From Candidatus Poribacteria bacterium (GTDB taxonomy: Bacteria; Poribacteria; WGA-4E; B28-G17), in NCBI GenBank assembly GCA_003645735.1, contig QNBQ01000105.1:1-6358 (forward strand): DNA of 6,358 bases, written 5' to 3'. The notes below the pieces were generated by a model. It was not told the origin of the DNA and ran no database searches. It was given only the letters and a program-made list of their open reading frames with translations. The translations under genes were made by a program, and so were the position numbers. This document shows, in pieces, positions 1 to 6,110 of this stretch (the stretch's first letter is position 1; each line of letters starts with the position of its first letter).

Positions 1-969
1 CTCATCTAGGAACCTCTCCAGGTCGAAGAAGAGATCTATCCCATGGTCCATGATCTCCTCTATGTCTCCTCCGCTCAGAAGTTTGACCTTCGTCTGATAA
101 TCCTCGTAATAGGTTAGGAAGACGGCGACCTCTTCCCTTGGGGCTTTTTCCAAGATGGAGAGGAGAAAGTAGGGGTTGTGGGTGGAGATAAAGTATTGGT
201 TTCCGCTTTCATCCAGGGCTATCATCTCGGCCAATTGCTTCGTGTGAAAGGGGAAGGAGTGAGCTTCCGGCTCTTCAAAAACTATGACGGAGTTCTCATT
301 GGATTTAATGGCGACGAAGTGAAAGATGATCCTTTGAAGGGTGTCCGAAGCGGTAGAGTAAGGGTAAGAGATGAGCACGTCCTCCTGATATTTCACCACC
401 TCGATCCTGTTCTCCTGCGGCCTCAATGCGAGCTTCAGGCCGAACTCGTCGAATATCGAATTCACCATTTCTCTCAAGCTCTTACGCGTCAGCAGGAGGG
501 TTAAAAGGTTATCGCCTGAGGGCGGGGCGAGAAACCGAGGATCTTTTCCTTGAAACACAGTTCTGATCTTGAAGCGGTAGAATTTGAAGGGGACAAGATA
601 GCGGAGGCGCTCCGGACGAAGGGAACGCTTCTCTATACTCTGGAATGTAGCTGTGAGGAATACCGCTCCACCGCCAAGGAACCTAAACTCACCTTTCTCA
701 AACTTGATTCCACCCGGCATATCATCGAAGCTGATCTCCACGTCCTCCTCCACGTTTCCATCGTAGAAGAGATCGCTTAAGCTCTCATACCGCACGAACT
801 CCTTGAAATTCCCGACATCGCCGTGTCCTCCGAAGGAGAGCAAGCCCAGTGCCTCCAGGATATTCGACTTACCCGTATTGGGCTTCCCTACGAAGAGATT
901 CACCCTCCTCGGCTCCAGGGTCAGCTCCTTGATCGATTTGAAATTTCTGATCCTAAGCAGCCTGATCAT
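1..969 (-). CDS. SMC/RecF-like AAA ATPase, C-terminus outside window
   Basis: I translated this frame by hand. It is open from an ATG at 969 to the left edge (323 codons, no stop), so the gene continues beyond the window. The N-terminus (MIRLLRIRNFKSIKE) is the typical first strand of RecF/SMC-type ATPases of the AAA_15/AAA_21 kind. Walker A is GKPNTGKS at residues 28-35. An ABC-signature-like segment (SASDTLQR) lies near 207, Walker B VIVFEEPEAH at 228-237, and the H-switch STHNP at 262-266. There is no long coiled coil between Walker A and B, so this is a small-arm ATPase rather than a true SMC. Relatives are usually about 350-420 residues, so little is probably missing. The start lies 7 bases after the phosphodiesterase stop. 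Base composition is lower in GC than in the other genes. Its role is unknown: relatives occur alone, with nucleases, or in defence-type modules, and nothing links it biochemically to the metabolic genes upstream. Confidence 0.88.
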   Translation of the reverse strand, partial: MIRLLRIRNFKSIKELTLEPRRVNLFVGKPNTGKSNILEALGLLSFGGHGDVGNFKEFVRYESLSDLFYDGNVEEDVEISFDDMPGGIKFEKGEFRFLGGGAVFLTATFQSIEKRSLRPERLRYLVPFKFYRFKIRTVFQGKDPRFLAPPSGDNLLTLLLTRKSLREMVNSIFDEFGLKLALRPQENRIEVVKYQEDVLISYPYSTASDTLQRIIFHFVAIKSNENSVIVFEEPEAHSFPFHTKQLAEMIALDESGNQYFISTHNPYFLLSILEKAPREEVAVFLTYYEDYQTKVKLLSGGDIEEIMDHGIDLFFDLERFLDE

Positions 970-976
970 ACCGCTT

Positions 977-1672
977 TCAATCCTCCCCTAATTCCTCCTT
1001 AAGCCTCACAGCTATATCCGGCCTGTCGGTGCAGATCAGGTCGACGCCGAAATCAAGCGCCTTCCTCATCTCCTCGATTGTATTGGGCGGCCAGGCTATC
1101 ACCTCCAGGCCGCTTTCATGCGCTTCTCGGACGAACTCACGGGTCAGGAACTTATGATGACAGCTGATCCGCTTCGCTTCCGCCTCCAAGGCCCTGGCGA
1201 CGGCGTCCTCGGGCGGATCGCCGAATATCAGCTCCGTCTTGATCTGTGGGTTCAGCTCCCTCACCTTTTTGAGCAGCTCCGGATCGCCCGACGTGAGGAA
1301 GACCTCATCGACCATCCCCTTTGCCTCGACCAACCGGACGACCCTCTCAAGCGCCCTTCCGTCCTTAAGCTCTATGTGAAGCCCGACCCTCCCCTCGGCC
1401 AGATCCAGAAGCTCCTCCAAAGTCGGCACCCTCTCGCCTTGCCCGGCGTCGAGCCTCCTTATCTCCTCGAACGTCAGCCGATCGACCCTCCCGCTCCCGT
1501 TCGTGGTCCTATCGACCGTCTCGTCGTGCATGAGGACGAGGTAGCCGTCGGAGGTCACCCGAACGTCGGTCTCGATGTAATCCACCCCCAACTCCAGGGC
1601 TTTTTTGAAGGAGCGGAGGGTGTTTTCGGGTTCCAACCCCGCCGCTCCCCTGTGGCCTATTATCTTGAACAT
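977..1672 (-). CDS. Glycerophosphodiester phosphodiesterase (GDPD/UgpQ-like)
   Basis: 231 residues, a full single-domain GDPD TIM barrel close in length to cytoplasmic UgpQ. Family function: metal-dependent hydrolysis of glycerophosphodiesters to an alcohol plus sn-glycerol 3-phosphate. Visible family residues are the HRG motif with H7 and R8, PENT at 15-18, the metal pair E34 and D36 in IETD, the second catalytic His at H49 (LMHDETVDRTT), E101 in HIELK, and the late W194 and TDRPD at 215-219. No signal peptide is present (it starts MFKIIGHRG), so the protein should act in the cytoplasm, on imported or internally made diesters. The start is 3 bases after the nucleoside hydrolase stop, with a G-rich Shine-Dalgarno (GGGGGGA) about 6 bases upstream, indicating co-transcription. 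The natural diester (choline, ethanolamine, inositol or sugar head group) cannot be read from the sequence. Confidence 0.93.
   Translation of the reverse strand: MFKIIGHRGAAGLEPENTLRSFKKALELGVDYIETDVRVTSDGYLVLMHDETVDRTTNGSGRVDRLTFEEIRRLDAGQGERVPTLEELLDLAEGRVGLHIELKDGRALERVVRLVEAKGMVDEVFLTSGDPELLKKVRELNPQIKTELIFGDPPEDAVARALEAEAKRISCHHKFLTREFVREAHESGLEVIAWPPNTIEEMRKALDFGVDLICTDRPDIAVRLKEELGED
981..988 (-). promoter_or_regulatory. Shine-Dalgarno site for the AAA ATPase
   Basis: On the minus strand the bases read GGGGAGGA, inside the last codons of the phosphodiesterase gene, 11 bases before the ATPase ATG at 969. The spacing is slightly long but the match is strong. It supports the ATG at 969 and expression of the ATPase from the same transcript as the upstream gene. 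Confidence 0.5.
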
Positions 1673-1675
1673 ATC

Positions 1676-2572
1676 TCATCCCCCCACGACCGAGAAGTAA
1701 TGTTCGAAGAACCTGTCGGGATCGACGTCTACGGCGATCTTATGGGGCTTTTCGGCGGCGTTCGGGTTCCAGAGCGTCAGCCCCGCCAGCCTCGCGCTCG
1801 ATATCTCCACCTCGACCTTCCCCTCTTCGTACTTACACAGATCCGGCTCGAAGATGACGGCCGCCGCAAGCGGGTCGTGGAACGTTATCGCGCCGGCCCT
1901 CCTGAACCAGACCTCGGCCATATCGGCGACGACGTCCAGCGGCCCTCCTTTGAACCTCCTCCGGCATTCCTCCGCCGGGAGGACGCATCTGGTCGTCACG
2001 TCGAGACCGATGGAGATGTGCTTTCCGGGAGGCGCGTTTCTGTAGACGATCGCCGTGGCGTGGGGATCGCCCCTTGCGTTCCACTCCAGGGGGGCCAGGG
2101 CGGGCAGCCTGCCGGTGAACGCCCCGTTCATCAGCACCAATCCTCTCAGCATGCTCGGTATCTCGGGGTCCATGGCGAACAGCAGCCCGACGTTGGTCAA
2201 GGGGCCGACCGCAAGCAGCACTATCTCGCCGGGGCGGGATCTGATCGTTCTGCGCATGAACTCGACCGCGGCGCACGGCTCGAAATCGGTTCTGTGCTCC
2301 CATCTTGGCAGCACCTCGGCCTGCGGGGCGGTTTTCTGGGCCTGTTCGATCAACATCGGCCTGGGCGAGCCGCTGAATATCGGAACATCATCCCTCCCCG
2401 CCGCCTTGCATATCGCGCTGGCCAACATCGCCCTTTTCTCGGGCTCGCCCGTCACGGTCGTGATGCCCACCAGCTCACATCTGGGCTGACAAAGCAGATA
2501 GGCCAGACAGACCGCGTCATCTATATCCGAGCCTATGTCCGTGTCGAAGAGAACGGGTATCTTCTCATCCAT
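1676..2572 (-). CDS. Inosine/uridine-preferring type nucleoside hydrolase
   Basis: 298 residues, normal for the family. Known reaction: calcium-dependent hydrolysis of the N-glycosidic bond of a ribonucleoside to a base and ribose. The N-terminal aspartate cluster [11 protein letters not shown] (10-20) is the calcium/ribose-binding signature in its common variant with extra spacing. Further family motifs follow: AVGPLTN at 121-127, LMNG at 147-150 (equivalent of the usual MGG/MNG loop), [10 protein letters not shown] at 163-172 (ribose-binding Glu, Asn and Asp), and FHDPLAA at 231-237, where H232 and D233 match the active-site His and the last calcium-binding Asp. Retention of that His resembles group I (IU-type) hydrolases, but base preference is not readable. 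No signal peptide, so probably cytoplasmic. The start at 2572 lies 24 bases after the peptidase stop, the widest junction in the run, with GGGGGGAAGG just before the ATG. Some relatives act on other ribosides, so a ribosylated metabolite is an alternative substrate. Confidence 0.94.
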   Translation of the reverse strand: MDEKIPVLFDTDIGSDIDDAVCLAYLLCQPRCELVGITTVTGEPEKRAMLASAICKAAGRDDVPIFSGSPRPMLIEQAQKTAPQAEVLPRWEHRTDFEPCAAVEFMRRTIRSRPGEIVLLAVGPLTNVGLLFAMDPEIPSMLRGLVLMNGAFTGRLPALAPLEWNARGDPHATAIVYRNAPPGKHISIGLDVTTRCVLPAEECRRRFKGGPLDVVADMAEVWFRRAGAITFHDPLAAAVIFEPDLCKYEEGKVEVEISSARLAGLTLWNPNAAEKPHKIAVDVDPDRFFEHYFSVVGG

Positions 2573-2596
2573 GGCCTTCCCCCCGAGGGCATCGAT

Positions 2597-3661
2597 TCAT
2601 TCGGGTATGAAGCTCGTATCGGGCGTCAGCGATTCGACGAAGGCGGCGAGCAGTTTGACAGCGTTCTCCACATCCCTCAGCGACACGAGCTCGACGGGCG
2701 AGTGCATGTATCTGTTGGGGATGCCGACGAGGCCCGCCGCCACGCCCGCTCTGGTTATCTGGATGGCGTTCGCGTCCGTCCCCGTGCCGCCCGTCACCAC
2801 CTTGAACTGGTAGGGTATCCTCTTCTTTTTGGCGATCTCGATCAACATCTCCCCCACGACCGGGTTGATGTTCGCGCCCCGATACAACACCGGCCCTTTT
2901 CCTAGCTTCACGTCCCCCTCGCGTTTCTTATCCGAGCCGGGGTGATCGGTCGCGTGCTCCACGTCCACAGCTATCCCCACGTCCGGGTTTATGCCGAAGG
3001 CGCTCGTCCTGGCGCCCCTCAGACCGATCTCCTCCTGAACCGTCGATACGACGTATAGGGCCGCCGAGAGTTGCTTGTTTGAAAGGAGCCTCATCACCTC
3101 GCATACGGCGAAGACACCGATCTTATCGTCGAAATGCCTGGCGAGGGCTACTTCGTTCCTCATCAGCTCGAACTGGGTGGCGAAGGTTATCGGGTCGCCC
3201 AGCGAAACCAACCCCTCCGCCTCCTTCTTGTCCTTGGCGCCGATGTCTATCCACAGCTGATGGAGCTTGGGGACCTTATCCCTTTCGCCTCCCTCCAAGA
3301 GGTGGATCGCCTTCCTGCCCACCACGCCGGTCACCGGTCCGTTTTTGGTGTGGATGATCACCTTCTGGCCTATGACGACGGCGACGTCCACCCCTCCAAT
3401 CGCCTGGAAGTGGATGAACCCCTCATCCGAGATGTGGCTCACGGCGAAGCCAACTTCATCGCAGTGGCCTGCGAGCATCACCCTCGGCTTGCCCTCGGGG
3501 TTTTTGACCGCTATGACGTTGCCGTGGACGTCCGTCCTCACCTCATCGGCGTATCTCCTCAGATACTCCCTGACGACCCTCTGGGCCGGCCCCTCAAAAC
3601 CCGACGGGCTAGGGGCATCGAGGAGCTCCCTCAAGAACTTAAGCGATTCCCTCCTCATCAT
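2597..3661 (-). CDS. M42 family metallo-aminopeptidase
   Basis: 354 residues, full length for the M42 family (glutamyl aminopeptidase/FrvX/YsdC/TET group, often annotated wrongly as endoglucanase). Family members are cytoplasmic, bimetallic (Zn or Co) aminopeptidases that commonly form 12-subunit tetrahedral shells and trim short peptides. All key residues are present: H66 and D68 in AGHCDEVGF, bridging D178 in RHFDDKIG, catalytic E210 and ligand E211 in TVQEEIGLRG, D233 in AVDVEHATDHPG, and H320 in RYMHSPVE. The PA-like insert lies between about residues 71 and 170, and the N-terminal LLDAPSPSGFEGP is typical of the family. The start overlaps the preceding isomerase stop by four bases (ATGA), implying translational coupling. 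Two ATG codons stand side by side, so either Met could be used. Specificity (acidic, hydrophobic or other N-terminal residue) cannot be told here. A role beyond general peptide turnover is only suggested by its place among sugar and nucleoside enzymes. Confidence 0.95.
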   Translation of the reverse strand: MMRRESLKFLRELLDAPSPSGFEGPAQRVVREYLRRYADEVRTDVHGNVIAVKNPEGKPRVMLAGHCDEVGFAVSHISDEGFIHFQAIGGVDVAVVIGQKVIIHTKNGPVTGVVGRKAIHLLEGGERDKVPKLHQLWIDIGAKDKKEAEGLVSLGDPITFATQFELMRNEVALARHFDDKIGVFAVCEVMRLLSNKQLSAALYVVSTVQEEIGLRGARTSAFGINPDVGIAVDVEHATDHPGSDKKREGDVKLGKGPVLYRGANINPVVGEMLIEIAKKKRIPYQFKVVTGGTGTDANAIQITRAGVAAGLVGIPNRYMHSPVELVSLRDVENAVKLLAAFVESLTPDTSFIPE

Positions 3662-4446
3662 GCCCTCCCCTCTATGATCTTGTCCAGATCCTCGCTTATC
3701 TTTTTAACCCTGCCGATCGGGTCATCCCTGTCGATCGGCAGCTCGGCGGTCAGGTATCCGTCGTAGCCCACCTCCCTCAGCGCGTCGATCACCGCCCTCC
3801 AGTTTATCGTCCCATCGAGCAGCCAGGTGAACCTGTTGGACCTGGCGTCGAACCCCTTGACGTGGACCTTCTTTATGCGTTTTCCCAGGGTCTTTATCCA
3901 GTGCTGTGGGAACCCGTAAAGCACGATGTTGCCCACGTCGAAATAGGCGACCAGATACTCGCTTTCGAACTCGTCGACGTATCTGGCGAACTCGATCGGG
4001 CTGAGGAGGAACTTGTTCCAGACGTTTTCGACCGCTATGTAGACCTTCTTCTCCTCGGCTACGGGGAGTATCCTGTTTTTGATCTCCGCCTGGGATCTTT
4101 CGTAGGCCTCCTCGTAGGTGACGTTTTCGGTCACGACGGCGGGCACCAACAGGACGGCGTCCGCGCCGACGGCGACGGCCGTCTCTATCGAATCGATCAC
4201 CCCTTGAACCGACTCATCCCTCACCTTCGGGTCGGGATCGGAGAGCGGTTTGGCCCAGTGTTTGGAGTTCATCACGCTGTGAAGCTCGATCCCCACCGAG
4301 TCGGCGACCTCCTTATACCTCCGCCTCTCCTCCTCGGAGGTCAGGGTGTTTATCTCCACGCCGTCGAACCCCGCCTCCTTGGCGAGGTTGAGCTTCTCCT
4401 CCAGGGTTTCCCCCGGCAGCGATCCCAGACATATCCCCTTTTTCAT
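3658..4446 (-). CDS. Sugar phosphate isomerase/epimerase, TIM barrel (third of three)
   Basis: 262 residues, a complete xylose-isomerase-like (AP_endonuc_2) TIM barrel. The standard single-metal ligand set of ketose epimerases and hexulose isomerases is intact: E140 in VENVWNK, D170 in YFDVGN, H195 in KKVHVKGFD and E235 in TAELP. E31 at the end of the second strand (VEIN) is the usual substrate-facing acid. The ENVWNKFLLSP stretch (140-150) and the ending GTINW (212-216) resemble L-ribulose/L-xylulose 5-phosphate 3-epimerase and hydroxypyruvate-isomerase-like proteins (UlaE-like), but the exact sugar is not readable. No signal peptide, so cytoplasmic. The start is one base after the stop of the preceding isomerase gene, with GGAGGG upstream. 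Its stop overlaps the peptidase start (ATGA). It is clearly not a recent duplicate of its two neighbours, since motifs and loop lengths differ. Confidence 0.93.
   Translation of the reverse strand: MKKGICLGSLPGETLEEKLNLAKEAGFDGVEINTLTSEEERRRYKEVADSVGIELHSVMNSKHWAKPLSDPDPKVRDESVQGVIDSIETAVAVGADAVLLVPAVVTENVTYEEAYERSQAEIKNRILPVAEEKKVYIAVENVWNKFLLSPIEFARYVDEFESEYLVAYFDVGNIVLYGFPQHWIKTLGKRIKKVHVKGFDARSNRFTWLLDGTINWRAVIDALREVGYDGYLTAELPIDRDDPIGRVKKISEDLDKIIEGRA
3663..3670 (-). promoter_or_regulatory. Shine-Dalgarno site at the coupled isomerase/peptidase junction
   Basis: On the minus strand the bases read GGGGAGGG, followed by CATGATGAGG. The first ATG (3661-3659) is 2 bases after the run and overlaps the upstream stop. 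The second ATG (3658-3656) sits 5 bases after it, a more usual spacing. The site therefore leaves the true start ambiguous by one codon. Confidence 0.5.
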
Positions 4447-4447
4447 C

Positions 4448-5281
4448 TCACTCCCTCCACACGTTGTCTATGACCTCCCTCAGGTATTTGAGGTCTTTCT
4501 CCGTTTGCTCGATGATCTCCTCGACGGTGAAGCCCTCATACTCGCTGTGAACCGATATGATGTTATCGAACCCTATCTCCTTCAGGCACTTGAAGACCTC
4601 CTCCCACTTGACCATCCCCTCCTCCAAGGGGACGACCTTGCGTTTCCAGACCTTCCTCCCCGTTTTGGGGTCGGTCTCCTGGAACCATCCGAAATCCTTA
4701 ACGGCCACCAGGTTGATGTAATCGCTCAGGATATCTATCCCCATCTTCCAGACGCCGTATCCCCCTTCGACGAACATGTGGCCCGGATCGATATACGCGC
4801 CCATGTCCTGGGGGTCCCTTCCCTCGAGCAGCCAGTAGAGCAGGAAGGGGTCGGCGGTCATGTAGAAGCCGGAGTGGATGTGTAGGTTGAGGCAGACGCC
4901 GTATCTGCGTGCGAGCTTCTCCAGCCTGTCCAGCTCCCTCTTGAGGTCGTCGATCTGGGATTTTATCGTCCCGAACTCCCTGTATGTCCAATACCCCAGT
5001 TTTATCCACCTGGCGTCAAGATCAGCGGCCACGGCCAGGATCTCCTCGGCGTAGGGGTCGTCGGCGGAGGTTATGGCGGTCGTGAGCATCGGCACGGAGA
5101 GGCCCTTGGAGTTGAGGATCTCCACGGCCCTGGGCAGATCCCTGCTCACGTTTTCGGGGAGGACGTGCCCTCCGGGCCTGACGGTCAGGTCGACCCCGTC
5201 GAAGCCGAGCCGGGCGATTATATCCCCGGCTTCGGAGATCGATTTCCCCCCCAACATCTTCGAGAACATCAAAATCCTCAT
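4448..5281 (-). CDS. Divergent TIM-barrel isomerase/epimerase-like protein with altered metal site (second of three)
   Basis: 277 residues with the overall fold pattern of the sugar phosphate isomerase/epimerase superfamily: FDGVDLTVRPGGHV (27-40) for strand 2, a strand-5 segment LNLHIHSG (131-138), AYIDPGHMFVEGG (162-174), LVAVKDFGW (191-199) and ISVHSEYEG (242-250). The usual Glu at the strand-5 end is replaced by H134/H136. The usual metal His before VKD is replaced by small hydrophobic residues (A193/V194). The last ligand is shifted to H245/E247. D165 and H168 are kept. The protein may use a different metal geometry or a different chemistry. The His-Ser-Gly and Asp-Pro-Gly-His patterns look self-consistent, which argues for a subfamily rather than decay. 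A long charged loop (199-217, TDPKTGRKVWKRK) precedes helix 8. The start lies 4 bases after the previous stop with GGAGGGG upstream. Function is unknown; it is cytoplasmic by lack of a signal peptide. Confidence 0.9.
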   Translation of the reverse strand: MRILMFSKMLGGKSISEAGDIIARLGFDGVDLTVRPGGHVLPENVSRDLPRAVEILNSKGLSVPMLTTAITSADDPYAEEILAVAADLDARWIKLGYWTYREFGTIKSQIDDLKRELDRLEKLARRYGVCLNLHIHSGFYMTADPFLLYWLLEGRDPQDMGAYIDPGHMFVEGGYGVWKMGIDILSDYINLVAVKDFGWFQETDPKTGRKVWKRKVVPLEEGMVKWEEVFKCLKEIGFDNIISVHSEYEGFTVEEIIEQTEKDLKYLREVIDNVWRE

Positions 5282-5285
5282 CCCC

Positions 5286-6110
5286 TCACCCCTCCCTTTC
5301 GATCTTCTCTATGATCCTCATCAACCCCTCAAACGATCTCCTCGTCCCCTCGACCTTGGAGCCGCCGGGCGGCACGTAATGGGTCTCGATCGATATGACC
5401 CCCTGATACCCGTCCCTCTTCAGGGCGCGGAGCTGGCCCTCATAATCGACCTCCCCCTCGCCTATCGGAACCCAATAGTGCTTGCCGTCCTTGAAGAGCG
5501 AGTCTTTGAGGTGGACGTGGACGATCTTGTCCTTTATCCTCTCGTATCCATCCGGATAGGGGCGCTTCTCCCCGGCGGCGTGGGCGTTTCCGGGATCCCA
5601 TATCAGCTTCAGGTTGGGCGAGTCGAATTCGTTGAAGAGCCTGACCAAATCCTCGCTCGTCCCTATGTTTCCCGAGCTTACGTTTTCAAACCCCAGGATC
5701 ACCCCCTCCCTCTCGGCGATCTTTATCGGCAGCTCCATCTTCTCGAAGATCCTCTCCCACTTCTCCTCCGTCAGCCCCCTCTCCTTCCAGAAGGAGAAGA
5801 GCCTCACGATGTTCGTATCGAAGAGCGGGGCGATTTGGATCGATCTGATGAGGTGATCGATGTGACGGGAGTATTCCTCGTCGTCATCCAGATGACACCG
5901 CAGGGTGAGAGAGTCGATCACGACGACTTTGACCCCGCTCTTCCTCACGATCCTTATCACTTTGCTGAGGGATGCGTCGTCCAGGTCGCAGATGTTCCTG
6001 CCCCAGACGTTGTGGATCTCGATGTGCTCTATGCCCCACGATTTGGCGATATCTATCGCCTCTTTGATGTCATCGCTTATCTCGTCCGTGACCACCCCTA
6101 TCCTGAACAT
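5286..6110 (-). CDS. Sugar phosphate isomerase/epimerase, TIM barrel (first of three)
   Basis: 274 residues, a complete xylose-isomerase-like TIM barrel. The start MFRIGVVTDEISDD is the typical first strand of this family, which fixes the ATG at 6110; AGGAGG lies 7 bases upstream. The canonical metal ligands are present: E142 in GFENVSSG, D172 in IWDPGNAH, H198/H200 in VHVHLKD and E242 in ISIETHY. H177 (DPGNAH) and K202 fit substrate-contact positions, and E31/H33 (EIHNVWG) close strand 2. The family interconverts ketoses or epimerises ketose phosphates and keto-inositols. The WVPIGEGEVDY stretch (213-223) is the classic loop before the last helix pair. The exact substrate is not readable. 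It leads the run of three isomerase-like genes and is followed after 4 bases by the divergent member, so the proteins are probably made together. An AP endonuclease role is unlikely because the extra His/Glu zinc ligands of Nfo are not seen. Confidence 0.94.
   Translation of the reverse strand: MFRIGVVTDEISDDIKEAIDIAKSWGIEHIEIHNVWGRNICDLDDASLSKVIRIVRKSGVKVVVIDSLTLRCHLDDDEEYSRHIDHLIRSIQIAPLFDTNIVRLFSFWKERGLTEEKWERIFEKMELPIKIAEREGVILGFENVSSGNIGTSEDLVRLFNEFDSPNLKLIWDPGNAHAAGEKRPYPDGYERIKDKIVHVHLKDSLFKDGKHYWVPIGEGEVDYEGQLRALKRDGYQGVISIETHYVPPGGSKVEGTRRSFEGLMRIIEKIEREG

Larger units (their letters stand above)
1..6110 (-). other. Probable single operon of seven genes
   Basis: Seven consecutive minus-strand genes are separated by 4, 1, -4, 24, 3 and 7 bases. 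Stops and starts touch or overlap at several junctions, and ribosome binding sites lie inside upstream coding sequence. No inverted repeat followed by a T-run was seen at any junction. The promoter must lie to the right of the last isomerase start or outside the window. This is inferred from spacing; transcription is not shown. Confidence 0.75.

Noticed and set aside
178..780. Two short plus-strand frames opposite the ATPase gene
   Set aside because: The opposite strand encodes a continuous ATPase with Walker A, Walker B and H-switch motifs; the plus-strand translations show no family features.
1833..2303. A 156-codon minus-strand frame inside the nucleoside hydrolase gene
   Set aside because: It is an out-of-frame shadow rich in Arg and Ala. 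The overlapping frame carries the full hydrolase motif set.
1118..2905. A 595-codon plus-strand open frame running antisense to the phosphodiesterase, nucleoside hydrolase and part of the peptidase
   Set aside because: It lies opposite three genes with complete family motifs. Long antisense frames are expected opposite G/C-ending codons, and its translation is Arg/Pro/Gly-rich without a recognisable domain.
3658..6110. Recent tandem duplication giving rise to the three isomerase-like genes
   Set aside because: By eye the three proteins share fold-level motifs only. Active-site residues, loop lengths and termini differ throughout, so any duplication is ancient or the genes came together separately.
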